A stretch of 64,000 nucleotides of DNA from Prorocentrum cordatum. Taxonomy: Eukaryota > Sar > Dinophyceae > Prorocentrales > Prorocentraceae. The notes under the pieces are model-generated. The model had not been told where the DNA came from, did not search any database, and worked only from the letters and a program-made list of their open reading frames with translations. The translations under genes and the position numbers were made by a program. The stretch is from positions 45,967 through 109,966 of the forward strand of contig CAUYUJ010000735.1 in the NCBI GenBank assembly GCA_963575745.1. Reading direction: 5' to 3'. Shown piece after piece: positions 1 through 10,024 of this stretch; within the stretch, counting starts at the first letter, position 1, and each line of letters starts with the position of its first letter.

Positions 1-1330
1 TCGGGCTGAAGAGGCTCCTGGGAGGTAAGTGGTTGACCGATTCCCGTTCCTTCATCACGATCAGCACCCAACAGATCATCATCTAGGTCATCACAATCAT
101 CGGCGGGAATACGATCCGTCGCCATATCTTGCTCAGGTAGGCGTTCGCGGCCTGGTGCAAGCGTCTAATCGGCAGTCTCGGCACCAGGACCTCCAGGAGC
201 GAGGTCCTCGCCGGGCCGCGCCTCCGCGAGCCCCGAAGCCAGGTCTGGAGGCCCCTGTCGCTGGTTGACGGCGCCCGCGTTGGGCGGCTCGCTGGGCACA
301 GGCTGCGCCTCGGCCCCCGGGCGCGGGGCAGTAGCCGCAGCCGAGGGCGCTGTCGACGATGCTTTCGGTAGCGGATTCTCCTCGGGAATCTCTGGAGCTC
401 CCGCCTCTAATCCTTCGCGTCGTACATCGAGAAGTCCTCTAGGTCCGCGTGGGCGAGCTGCCCCTCGTTGCCCCGCTGGCATATGGCCCCAGGCATCGCA
501 ATGAACTCATACTCCGTCGCAAACCGCAACTGCCCAGGCCTCGCCAGGACCGCGCCGCCGCCATGCCGCATCCAGATCGCGCAAGGACTACCTTGGATAG
601 CTGCAAGGTAGCATTGGCGCCGTCCGCCATCTTGTCCGGGTCGCGAAGGTCGCGGCCGATCGCGCGGGCGACCCCGAACCAGCGGCGGAGCAGAGACGGC
701 GACTCGCCGGGCCTGACGCGGGCCCGCCTGAAGTAGACATCGGACCCGAAAGGAAACGGCCCTCTCGTAGGTGTAGATCTCGCAAGCTTCGCCCTCCTCG
801 CACGGCTGCCGTCATCCGTCTCCGCGAAGGCCACCTTGGCAGACCCTCGCCACGACAGGCCCGTGGCAATCGCGGACTCGGAAACGAGCGCCGCCTCGCG
901 CGCGTTCAACCCCTCCGACTTGCCCCCCTGCAGAATCGATCCAAGGATAAGTGGGCCGCGAGTCCCGAGTACCGAGTTCGCAGGCGCACCCGTCGCAGGG
1001 CACCGTCTCTTTGCGAACCCGACCCCGCGGACCGTCCGCAGGTCCTTCTCTTTCGCGACCACGGCGCCCCGCGCCATTCGGTGGAAAGAACGCCTCCTTC
1101 TGGGCGCCCCATCCGCTCGATGCGGCCCACCTGCTCGCGGGCCCCCAACGCCGCGTTCTCCGCCTCGGCGCCGTTCTCGAACGCGTGGACCAAGAACTCA
1201 TTGGAAAACTCCTTCCCGCGATCCACAAATGTCGACTGCAGCAGCCCAGCCCAGCTAGCGCAGACGGTCAGGAACGTCTCGAGCGCGACCCCGGCAGAGG
1301 GAGCGCGGGCACCTCCGCGCAAGTACCGGA
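1..1330 (-). mobile_element. Copia-like integrase remnant, degenerate
   Basis: Read on the minus strand, 1322-906 encodes the second half of an integrase core. The motif FVDRGKEFSNEF supplies an acidic residue, and QVGRIERMG follows about 35 residues later with the glutamate, which matches the D-35-E spacing of retroelement integrases. The reading then shifts frame into 1077-439, where a segment resembling the post-integrase region of dinoflagellate Copia elements (RGPFPFGSDVYF, then WFGVARAIGRD) is seen. Below about 480 it continues as an acidic, Pro/Ala-rich linker such as normally lies between integrase and reverse transcriptase. Several frame changes are needed, so this is a pseudogene; the 3' part would continue beyond the left edge. 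It lies downstream of the last kinase exon found. Family assignment is from motif memory. Confidence 0.6.
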
Positions 1331-1489
1331 CCTTCTGGAACCTCGCGCCGTCGCGCGCAGCGCCCTGGCGCGCGCGGGCATGACCCTCGGCGTCACGGGC
1401 GGACGGGGCGCCTAGCTAGACCTGCTTGGCACGGCCACGGAAAGCGCATTTACTTTCAGAGCGCGAGATGTCGCTGGCTTGCCCGTTCT

Positions 1490-2065
1490 TTCTCTCTGTC
1501 TCCCCGTCTGGAGGCTCTCTTGGGGCATCTTGGCGGCATACTGGGCGCCCTCTAGGGCTTTCTAGAAGCCGCAGGAGGTCTCTCCATGGGGAACTGGCGC
1601 GCGCTGGTATCTTGGGAAGGAACTAGAGCGCGATAAAACACGAATTAATATTATGATAATATTGTGGATGATGGCGACGACATACTGTCTCGTGGGAGCA
1701 TCTGGGGCCTCTCCCGGGCCCTCTTTGGGCAGTCTTGTGGCTCTCTTAAGCCGTCATGGAGCCCTTCTGGGCCGTCCTCAGGCCCTCTCGGGAGCCCCTC
1801 GGGCCGTCATGGCACAATCTCGGGGGGCCCTGGAGCTGTACCGGGCCGTTCTTGCCCGAAAAACGAGAAGCTGGAAAACCTTCACAAACCAAAAAACAAC
1901 AATGGTTTCTGCGTCGTCCGGCACTTGCGGGGGTCCTCTCGTGGGCCGCTTGGGGTGTCTTGGAGACCTTTGGGCTGTGCTGAGGCCATCCTGGGCAACC
2001 TTGGATCGCTCTTGGGCCGTCCTCGGGCCCGCCTGGGCCTCTCTCACGCAGCCTGGCACCTTAAG
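1490..2065. repeat. Degenerate CTCTTGGGGC-type tandem repeat, block 1
   Basis: Short, very diverged units built around CTCTTGGGC and CCTCTCGGG alternate with GGCCGTC and GGAGC. They produce Gly/Pro/Ser/Leu-rich frames with no domain. The same unit type returns at 3590-4140, so both blocks belong to one repeat family. An unrelated A-rich stretch at about 1858-1905 interrupts the block. Confidence 0.6.
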
Positions 2066-2069
2066 CTGG

Positions 2070-2130
2070 CGAGGAGCTTACGCGGAGCTTACGCGGAGAT
2101 TACGCGAGCTTACGCGGAGCTCACGCACCC
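2070..2130. repeat. Short GCTTACGCGGA tandem repeat
   Basis: Four to five copies of an 11-12 bp unit (GCTTACGCGGA with single-base changes) stand in tandem. Related GTTAACAGGA and TTAACCAGGA words follow at 2136-2180. Confidence 0.7.
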
Positions 2131-3430
2131 GTTAACAGGAAATTCCATGTTAAGAAACACCTGACCCCGCTTAACCAGGAGTTTACATGGAATTCTAAAC
2201 GCTTCGCGTAACCCCATCAGTCCCGCTGGACTGTGTCACCGGTCAGTCTGTGCTACCCGTCAGACTCCCTGGATTGGCGTCTTCGGGACCGCTTCCTTTT
2301 TGTTCGTTTCCGAACTGTTGGGAACGCCTTACGCGCCATTTTGGCTGCGCTCTGCTTCCTCGGTGCCTGTGTTCAGACTCCCTGGATGCGCCGTTGCATG
2401 TTCCTTTCAGGGGCTGCCCTGCAGACTCCCTGGATTGCACGCCTTGGCTCAGACGCCCTGGGTCGCTGCTGCCTGCCGCCTGACCGCGGCCTCGCGCGCG
2501 CCCGCCCCCTAGTCGCGGCCGCAGCCCGACCGTGACCGCCCGCCGCTGGCGCTTCCGCGAAAAAAAATCAGTCGCCCTTGCTGGACGGGCGCTCTGACTT
2601 TTACCGAACCCTGAGCAGCCGTTTGCTGCATCCCTGGATTCAGGGCCCAGGGTTCGGCCCCCCCCCCCGTCCCTTTCCAGACGCAAGGTGCCCCTGGTGG
2701 GCCCCATCCGCGTGGATGGCCGGTGATGTCTGTCCCCACCGCCCCCCCACGGAGGTCCCACTCGGGCTGGGCGGCCTGTCGGGATTTCGTGTCCCCGCTT
2801 CACAACGGAGGAGATCGCCCCCTGACGCGGCTGCCTCCTGGTGCCTTCCTCAGCCACGCTGGCGATGTTCATCCCCACCAGTCTGGCTACTGGCACACTC
2901 AGCGCGGCGCCTCAGCACGCCATGACAGGCGCGTGACACGGGCCGGGCCCACAGGGCTCTCCACAGGGCCGGCCCTTGTCCGCGCTCGGGAATGGTGGGC
3001 CCCCGGAGTCTCGCGGTCGCCTCGGAGTGGTTCAGCCTTCCGTCGCACGCAGAGGTCCATCCTGGCTCCGTCCCAGCCGTTCAAGCAGGTCTACGCCGTC
3101 ATCTCGGTTCTTGCTCAGCTCACCTGGCTGGTACACGCCGTTGGCACGGTCTTGGCCCGTGGCGCCCCGCTGGCGACTCGTCCATCGTTTACCTCGCCTG
3201 CGTGGCCACCAGGCGTGAGAGGGGTGTGGGCAGGAAGCTCACCTACTTTCTCGCCTCCGCGGAGTGGTCCAACGCCGCAGGGCGCACACCGAATTCCCTG
3301 GCATTTTGCTCTGGGCTGCACGATGCTCGAGCTTCCCTGGGTGCCCGTCAGCCAGTCAGCCCCACCTTGCTGCCCCAGCGGCCGCCTTGTGAGCTGGCCC
3401 GGCCGGCCTGTTCTGCGCCCTGCAGCTAAT
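2130..3430. other. No gene recognised; CAGACTCCCTGGAT word repeated
   Basis: GC-rich stretch with several overlapping open frames on both strands and no recognisable motif. The 14-base word CAGACTCCCTGGAT occurs near 2258, 2373 and 2422, with a weaker copy near 2449, so a dispersed short repeat is present. Another repeated theme is GGGATTTCGTGTCC-like text near 2780. Nothing here supports a coding call. Confidence 0.5.
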
Positions 3431-3589
3431 TAGGATTGTTCGCAGCCCCGGACAACTTCTATCGCCGCCTGCGCTCTTCGATCGCGGCCGCGACCGAAAA
3501 AGTAACCCCACCAGCCCATCCAGAAACGATGCCCAAAGGAATTGCCTCGATCAGGGAAGTGGGCAGCACACAGAGGAAGGGTCCCCCAG

Positions 3590-4142
3590 TGGAGGCCTCT
3601 TGGAGCGTCTTGGGTGCCTCGGAGAGCTTCTTGGGGCATCTTGGGGGTCTCTTGGGAGCAGCTTGGAGGCCTCTTGGGCGCTTGTTGGGGCCTCCTGGGC
3701 CCCTCTTGGGGCCCTCTTGAAGCGCTCTTGGGAGCCTTGGGAGCGCTCTTAGGGCCATCTTGGGCGACATCGATCAAACAAGAAGCGAGCATTAGTCAGC
3801 GCTGCCCCTCGCGAGCCCAAACAATCGCCTCTTGGGGCGCTCTTGGGGCGCTCCTGGAGCGCTCTTAGGCGCTCTTGGGGCCGCCTTGGGGCTTTCTGGA
3901 GCCTTTCTTGGAACCCTCTTGGGCCATCTTGGAGCCATCTTGAGGCCTCGGATGGCCATCGGAAGCGAAAAAGCGAGAAAGCCAAACACATAGAATTTCC
4001 TCAGGTTTTGGCCTCTTCGGGGCCTCCTGGGGGAGCTCTTTGGCCACTGGGAGCCATCTTGGAGCGGTCTTGGGGCATCTTGGAGCATCGTGGGAGCCAT
4101 TATGGAGGTCATCTTGGGGGTCATCTTGGGCTCTCCCAGGCG
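3590..4142. repeat. Degenerate CTCTTGGGGC-type tandem repeat, block 2
   Basis: Same family as 1490-2065: imperfect units such as CTTGGGGCATCTTGGGGG and CTCTTGGGGCCTCCTGGGCC. It ends abruptly where the trinucleotide array begins. A unique segment (3780-3830) and an A-rich segment (3960-4005) interrupt it. Confidence 0.65.
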
Positions 4143-4145
4143 TTC

Positions 4146-4484
4146 ATGGAGTCATGCCGCCGTCGTCGTCGCTGCAAACGCCGCCGACGCCGCCGTCGTC
4201 GTCGTCGTCGCCGCCGTCGTCGCCGGCGCCGCCGCCGCCATCGTGGTCGTCGTCCGTCGCCGCCGCCGCCGCCGCCGTAGTCGCCGCCGTCGTCGTCGCC
4301 GCGTCGCCGCCGCCGCCGTCGTCGCCGCCGCCACCGCCGTCGCCGTCGTCGTCGTCGTCGCCGCAGTCGCCGACGCCGCCGTCGTCGTCGACGTCGTCGT
4401 CGCCACCGTCGCCCTCGTCGCGGCCGCCGCCATCGTCGTCGTCGCCTTTGTCGTCGTCGCCGCCGCCGCCGTCGTCGCCGCCGA

Positions 4485-4516
<32 letters not shown>

Positions 4517-4872
4517 CGCCGTCGTCGCCACCGCTGCAGCCGTCGTCGTCGTCGTCGTAGCCGCCGCCGCCGTCGTCGTCATCGTCGCCGTCGCTGTCGT
4601 CGTCGTCGTCGCAGCCGCCACCGTCGTCGTCACCGCCGCCGTCGCCATCGTCGTCGTCGTCGTCGCCGCCGCCGCCGCCACCGCCGCCGTCGTCATCGCA
4701 GCCGCCGCGCCGTCGTCGTCGTCGCCGCCGCCGCCACCGTCGTCGTCGTCGCCGCCGCCGCCGTCGTCGTCGTCGTCGCCGCCGCCATCGCCGCCGCCGC
4801 CGTCGTCGTCGCCGCCGCCGCCGTCGTCGTCGTCGTCGCCGCCGCCGCCGTCGTCGTCGTCGCGGCCGCCGC

Positions 4873-4903
<31 letters not shown>

Positions 4904-5646
4904 GTCTTCGTCGTCGTCATCGTTGCCGCCGTCGCCCCGGCCGACGTCGTCTTCGACGTCGCCGCCGCCGCCGCTGCCGTCGTCGTCGTCGTTGCCGCCG
5001 CCGCCGTCGTCGCCGCCGCTGCGGCCGCCGCCGCCGCTGGCGTCGTTAATCGTTAGTTGTAGTCGCCGCCGCCGCCGCCGTCGTCGTCCCCGCCGCCATT
5101 CTCGTCGTCGTCGTCGTCGCCGTCGCCGCCGCCGCCGCCGTCGCCGCCCCTGCCGCCGTCGTTGTTTTCGTCGTCGTCCCCGCCGCCGCCGTCGCCGTCG
5201 TCGTCATCGTCATCGTCCGCGTCGCTGCCGCCGCCGCCGTCGTCGTCGTTAGTCGTTGGTCGTCGTCGCCGCCGTCGTCGTCGCCGCCGCTTGGCCGCTG
5301 ATTGTCGTCGTCGTCGCCACCGCAGCCGCTGTCGTTGTCACCGTCGCCGCCGCCGTCGTCGTCGTCGTCGTTGCCGCCGCCGCCGTCGTTAGTCGATAGC
5401 CGTCGTCGCCGTCATCGTCGCCGCCACCGCCGCCGCCGTCGTTAGTCGTTAGCCGTCGTCGCCGTCATCGTCGCCACCGCCACCGTCGCCGTCGTCGTCG
5501 CCTCCGCCGCCGTCGTCGCCGCAGGCGTCGTCGTCGTTGTCGACGCCGCTGTTGTCGCCGCCGCAGCCGTCGTCGTCGTCGTCGCCGCCGCCGCCGCCAT
5601 CGCGATTGGTCGTTACTCGTCGTCGTCGTCGTCGTCGCCGTTCATC

Positions 5647-5677
<31 letters not shown>

Positions 5678-5896
5678 CCGTCGTCGTTGTCGCCGTCGCC
5701 GTTGTCGCCGCCACCGTCGTCGTCGTTTCGGTCGCCGTCGTCGTCGCCGCCGCCGTCGTCGTCGTCGTTGCCGCCGACGCCACCGTCGTCGTTGGTTGTT
5801 AGTCGTCGTCGCCGCCGCCGCCGTCGCCGCCGTCGTCGTCGTCGCCGTCGTCGTCGTCGCCATCGTCGTCGCTGATGCCGCCGCCGCCGTTGCCGC

Positions 5897-5951
<55 letters not shown>

Positions 5952-5952
5952 A
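4146..5952. repeat. 1.8-kb CGN trinucleotide microsatellite
   Basis: Nearly uninterrupted run of CGTCGTCGCCGCCGC-type triplets (about 600 triplets mixing CGT and CGC). The mixed triplets keep all frames open, giving artificial Arg-, Ser/Pro-, Ala/Val- and Thr-rich ORFs on both strands. Short GTTAGTCGTTAG-like interruptions recur near 5046, 5248, 5388, 5440 and 5795, which suggests internal segmental duplication of the array. No coding potential is inferred. Confidence 0.95.
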
Positions 5953-6154
5953 ACGAAGCAATATCCGCCATCCCTGGCGACATGTGGGGCCAAACGTTTG
6001 TGATACGATGCGTTTGCCTTATATTTCTGCCACTCGACTTCGTCATATGTGGCCGGCGTTCAAGCGGGAGCTTCGTTTTGAGAGTTTTCGCGCCGCAAGC
6101 GATCACCGGAGCCCACCGGCACCCGGCCAGGGTGCCACCGGACCCCACCGGCAG

Positions 6155-6955
6155 CGGGGCCGGCGTCAGGTTAGGTGCCCGGCGTCAGGTCACAGGGAGG
6201 GGGTGCACAGTCCATACTCAAGGCGGGAAGGGCATTCGCAATCAAGGGTGCGGCCGGCGCCGAAGCGGCAGCACAACATTCGCAATCATATTTTGGCCGG
6301 CGCCAGGCAAGAGCATTATTCCGAATCGAGAGCACAGCCCGCGCTGAGGCGAGAACAACAATCGCAATCATGCGCGCGGCCAAAACCCAGGACCTGGGTG
6401 CATGGTCAATAAAAGAGGTGTCGGGCGCCTGGGCGACAGCGAGATTGTTCATCAGGCGTGTGACTGGCGCCAGAGCGAGAACGTCATGCTCAATGAAAGG
6501 TGCGGCTGCCGCCTGGGCGACAGCAGCATCCTCCATAAGATATGTGACAGGCGACGCAGCGAGAACGACATGTTCAATGAAGGATATCGTCGGCGCCGAG
6601 GCAACAAAAACATGTTCTATCAGACATGTGGCCTGCGCCAAGGCGAGAAGGACATGCTGAATGAAGAATGTTGCCGGCGCCTCGGCGACAGCCACAGTTC
6701 TAATTAAAGATCTGGCAAGCGACAAAGCGAGAACGACACGCTCAATGAAGGATGTCGCCAGCGCCTAAGCGACAGCAGCATTCCCAATCAGATATTTGGC
6801 TGGCGCCAAGGCGGGAACGACATTCTCAATGAAGGACGTCGCTGGCGCTTAAGCGAGAGCAACATTTTCATTCAGAGATGTGGCCCACGCACAGGCGAGA
6901 ACAACGCGCTTAATGAAAAATGTCGCTGGCGCCTAGGCGGCAACAGGCCCACGCA
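6155..6955. repeat. 84-bp tandem repeat built of two 42-bp half-units
   Basis: The word GCGAGAACGACATG (with variants) starts at 6475, 6559, 6643, 6727, 6811 and 6895, exactly 84 bases apart each time. Each unit has two related halves, one with GCGAGAAC...CTCAATGAAGGATGTCGC and one with GCGACAGC...ATCAGATATGTGGC, each ending in TGGCGCC. The left part (6155-6470) is more diverged. Because 42 is a multiple of 3, frames stay open on both strands, and the minus strand reads 14-residue repeats of the type FIEHVVLALAPVT. I treat this as a minisatellite rather than a gene. Confidence 0.9.
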
Positions 6956-7197
6956 CAAGCCGGAGCATCATTCCGAGACACGCGTGTCGCCAGAATGCAG
7001 GTGTCACGCACATGCCGCGCGGGCCTGGCTCGGTGACACCGATGTCCGGGCTACGTTCGGTAGGCAGTCCATGTTAGGGGGGGGGTTGTAGAGGCCGAAA
7101 ACGGCGAAAGACCTCCGCATTGAGTTGTTCAGCCCATTGGTCTGGGGAGATCGCGGCGGCGGCCTGGCGTGGCCCGAGCGGCTAGCCGGAGCTGCTC

Positions 7198-7260
7198 CTG
7201 GGCAGCAGATGCTGCTCAGGGGCCATGAAGGCCAACGTGCCGACCTTGTCCGTGAGCCGC
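7198..7260 (-). CDS. Kinase exon F: activation and APE segment (subdomain VIII)
   Basis: This 63-bp exon is read on the minus strand. It encodes RLTDKVGTLAFMAPEQ followed by HLLP. GTLAFMAPE is the P+1 loop and APE motif. The activation loop has Thr residues in positions usual for Ser/Thr kinases. The acceptor is CCCAG|G and the donor AG|GA, a known dinoflagellate donor type. In-frame reading into the following intron meets a stop at once (codon ending about 7186), which supports the exon end. The C-lobe exons IX-XI were not recognised further left. Confidence 0.88.
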
Positions 7261-7294
7261 CTGGGTCGCTGGCCGAACGCGCGCAGGAGGCCTG

Positions 7295-7735
7295 TCGTCA
7301 GTTCGTCGAAGTTTCGCTGTCGTCGGTTCGTCGTCGTCGGTTCGTCGTCGTCATCGGTTCGTCGCCGTGGTCGGTTTGTCGTCGTCGTATTGTCGTCGTC
7401 GCCGCCGTCGTCATCACCGCCGCCGTCGTCGACACCGTGGTCGTCGTCGCTTCGTCGTCGTCATCGGTTCGTCGTCGTCGTCGGTTCGTCGTCGTCGGCT
7501 CGTCGTCGTCGTCGTCGTCTGTTGTTGCCGTCGTCGTCATCGTCGTCGTCGTCGTCGTTGTCGTCGCCGTCGTCGCCGTCGCCGCCGCCGTCGTCGTCGG
7601 TTCGTCGACGTCGTCACAGGTTCGTCATCGCCGTTCAGTCGTCGTCGTCATCGCCGCCGTCGTCGTCGCCGCCGTCGTTATCGCCGCCGTCGTCGTCGCA
7701 ACCGTCGTCGTCGGTTGTCGTCGGTTCGTCGCAAG
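7295..7735. repeat. CGT trinucleotide array in kinase intron
   Basis: TCGTCGTCGGTTCGTCGTCG-type repeat of about 440 bp, ending 35 bp from the acceptor of kinase exon F. The TCGGT interruptions are regularly placed in its left part. The many ORFs over it are artefacts of triplet periodicity. Confidence 0.93.
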
Positions 7736-8092
7736 CGGGAGGGAGCCACGCGACCCCCCAAAAAAGATAGGACTGGGGGGAGGTCCTGGCTGGTCCTCCG
7801 CGCTGGCACGCCGTGCCGGGGGTGCGGCAAGGAGGGAGAGTCGAGCGGGAGAGAGATCCCCCCCTGTCCTCCGACGCTGGTCCCCAGCCATGGGGATCCC
7901 TGCCGTCTCCACGGGGCCGGCGTTCCACCCTGAGCCGCCTTTGCCGATGGCCCCGGGGCCAGACGAGACACAAGCAAAAGCTGCCGTCGAGATGTCCGCT
8001 GCGGCGCCCAGATCTGTGGGCCCCTCCAGACGCCCCTCCAGAAGACACCGCGAAGCGACCCCGCCGCCGCTGCGGGCGCTGGCGGCGCGCGC

Positions 8093-8164
8093 CTGCCGCC
8101 GAAGAGCACGGTGGCGAGCCCGAAGTCCGCGAGCTTCAGCCGGTTGCCCCCAGACACCATGAAG
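8093..8164 (-). CDS. Kinase exon E: DFG segment (subdomain VII)
   Basis: This 72-bp exon is read on the minus strand. It encodes (N)FMVSGGNRLKLADFG, then LATVLFGG, and the start of an Arg codon. LKLADFGLA is the magnesium-binding DFG motif. To restore the invariant Asn of HRDIKPEN the exon must start at the C of 8164, which leaves GG rather than AG as the intron end. Otherwise Asn would be replaced. The donor is AG|GC. The exon ends in phase 2 and joins exon F to read FGGRRLTDKVGT. Confidence 0.88.
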
Positions 8165-8397
8165 CCCGCCGGGCCCCGGCCGCGGGGCCGCGGGCGGGGG
8201 GGCGGGCGGAAGCCAGAAGGGCCCACGTCTCGTCTCGTCGTGGCAGAAATCACGGCCGACATTCTTGGCAAGTTTCGGCCTCCAGGGGGCTGTCACAGGC
8301 ACAAGGGGCCGTGAGAAAACGGCCCAGCATGAAGGGCCAGACCTCCGGGGGTCTCCGCTGCCAAAAAACACGACGCCAGAGGTCTGAGGAAAGGTGT

Positions 8398-8455
8398 AGG
8401 AGGAGGAGGTGTAGGAGGAGGAGGAGTGGTGCAGGAAGAGGAGGAGGAGGTGGCG
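8398..8455. repeat. AGG microsatellite in the HRD-DFG intron
   Basis: AGGAGGAGG-type run interrupted by TGT and TGG. On the kinase gene strand it is a CCT run about 235 bp upstream of the exon at 8093-8164. Confidence 0.85.
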
Positions 8456-8695
8456 TCGTAAGCCCGACCTGCTGGAGAGGGGGCCCAGCTGTGCCTGGCG
8501 CTGGCTTCGACTCTCAACCGGGGTGGCTCGGGCTTCTCTCGCGCCCTCGCGCCTACGAACTGCACGCTTCATCTAGAAGCCACCACCTCGAATCCCCCCC
8601 TCCCTCCCCGCCCCGAGGGCCGCGGTCCAGGCCAGAAGCTCTGTGGGGGGGCGGGCCGACCAGAGGGCGACGGGCGGGCGCGGGCCCCCCGTGGC

Positions 8696-8745
8696 TTCTC
8701 CGGCTTGATGTCCCTGTGGCAGATGTTCCGGCCGTGCATCGCGGC
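8696..8745 (-). CDS. Kinase exon D: catalytic loop HRD (subdomain VIB)
   Basis: This 50-bp exon is read on the minus strand. It encodes AAMHGRNICHRDIKPE plus AA, the start of the next codon. HRDIKPE is the kinase catalytic loop; the Asp is the proton acceptor and the Lys is the signature of Ser/Thr kinases. Joined to exon C it gives CSAVEAAMHGRNICHRD, a smooth helix E to catalytic loop reading. The acceptor is GGGCAG|G, preceded on the gene strand by a roughly 160-bp TCC/TCCC tract (8771-8938 on the plus strand). The donor is AA|GC if the Asn codon is completed by exon E. Confidence 0.88.
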
Positions 8746-8770
8746 CTGCCCTACCCCTCCCTTTTGCCAG

Positions 8771-8938
8771 AAGGACTGAGGAGGAGGGCAGGAGGGAGGA
8801 GGAGAGGGAGGAGGAGAGGGAGGAGGAGAGGGAGGAGGGGGCGAAGGAGGAGGAGGAGGAGGAGGAGGAGAGGGGAAGGAGAAGGAGGAGGAGGTCGAGG
8901 GGAAAGGGCGGAGGGGGGAAGGAGGAGGAGGGTGATGT
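8771..8938. repeat. AGG/AGGG purine array upstream of kinase exon D
   Basis: AGGAGGAGAGGGAGG-type purine run of about 165 bp. On the kinase strand it is an almost pure pyrimidine tract ending about 25 bp before the exon D acceptor. Confidence 0.9.
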
Positions 8939-9295
8939 TGCATGGAGACGAGGTGGACATCTCAGCACCAGCGTGGGATGAGCAGAAGGACGTGAGCACG
9001 GGGATGTGCATCAGTGAGGGTGTTGCTGGCGCTTCGGCTCTGTTTACAGGGCCTGCTCTTGAGCCGACGGTGTGTCGACCCTCTCCATTGTTGGACGAGG
9101 CGCGTTAGGCGCCACTCTTCATATCTCGGGCGCGGAAGGCGCCCTCTTCCACGTTCAGTCTTCTACTTACATTCATCGTCGCACTGGGCGCTGGAATAAA
9201 GACATCGGCACCATTTAGAAGCGTCTACGACGAGATCCCCGACAGTGTCCCCAATACTACTTTATGAAACCGGAGAAACACCCAAACACAATATA

Positions 9296-9947
9296 ATAAG
9301 GGCTATGGGGCTATGGGGCTGTAGGGCTATAGGGTTTTAAGGCAATGGGGCTATAGGGTTATAGGCTATTGGACTATAGGGCTATTAGGGCTATAGGGCA
9401 ATAGGGCTATAGGGCTATAAGGCTGTAAGGCTATAGGGCTATAGGGCTATAAGGCTATAGGGCTATCCGGCTATAGGGCTACCGGGCACTCAGGCAACGA
9501 AAAACCGCAATCGGAATCATTTTAGGGCTACAGGGCTATGAGGCTATAGGGCTATAGGCCTATAGGCATATAGAGCTATAGGGCTATAGGGCTGTAAGGC
9601 TATAAGGATATAGAACTATATGGCCATAAGGGCTACAGGGCAGTAGGGTCTTTAGGGCGATTGGGTTAGAGGGCTATAGGGCTATAGGGCTATAGGGCTA
9701 TGGGGCTATAGGGCTATAGGGCTATAGGGCTATAGGGCAAAACGGCTACAGGGCTACAGGGCTATGGGGCTATAAGGTTATAGGGCTATAGGGCTATTGG
9801 GCTATAGGACTATAAGGTTATCAGGGCTATAGGGCTATAGGGCTATAGGGCTCTAGGGCTATTAGGGCTATAGGGCTATAAGGCTATAGGGCTATACGGG
9901 GAAAAAGGCTATAGGGCTATAGGGCTATAGGGCTATAGGGCTATATA
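9296..9947. repeat. TAGGGCTA octamer satellite
   Basis: About 650 bp of an 8-bp tandem unit, TAGGGCTA (GGGCTATA in another phase). Scattered variants include AGGGCTATTAGGG, GGCTATCCGG and AGGGCAATAGGG. A short unique insertion (ACGAAAAACCGCAATCGG) lies at about 9497-9514. The unit contains TAGGG and so resembles telomere-type sequence, but the 8-bp length and internal position do not match a telomere array. Confidence 0.95.
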
Positions 9948-9949
9948 AA

Positions 9950-10015
9950 TGCTGCCGGGCACCTGGGCACCCAGGCACCTGGGCACCCGGGCACCGAAGC
10001 ACCCGGACGTGCCGC
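9950..10015. repeat. GGGCACC short tandem repeat
   Basis: Six to seven copies of a roughly 8-bp unit (CTGGGCACC, CCGGGCACC, CCAGGCACC), directly following the octamer satellite and leading into the Copia remnant. Confidence 0.85.
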
Positions 10016-10024
10016 CGAAATCGG

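Noticed and set aside
2335-2347. GCCATTTTGGCT, a 12-base match to the spliced leader
   Set aside because: It continues as GCGC instead of CAAG, is not followed by coding sequence, and sits in unique GC-rich DNA.
4146-5952. Long ORFs over the CGN array (up to 338 codons)
   Set aside because: Pure consequence of a 3-bp repeat without stop triplets. Arg/Ser/Ala/Val/Thr runs with no other content.
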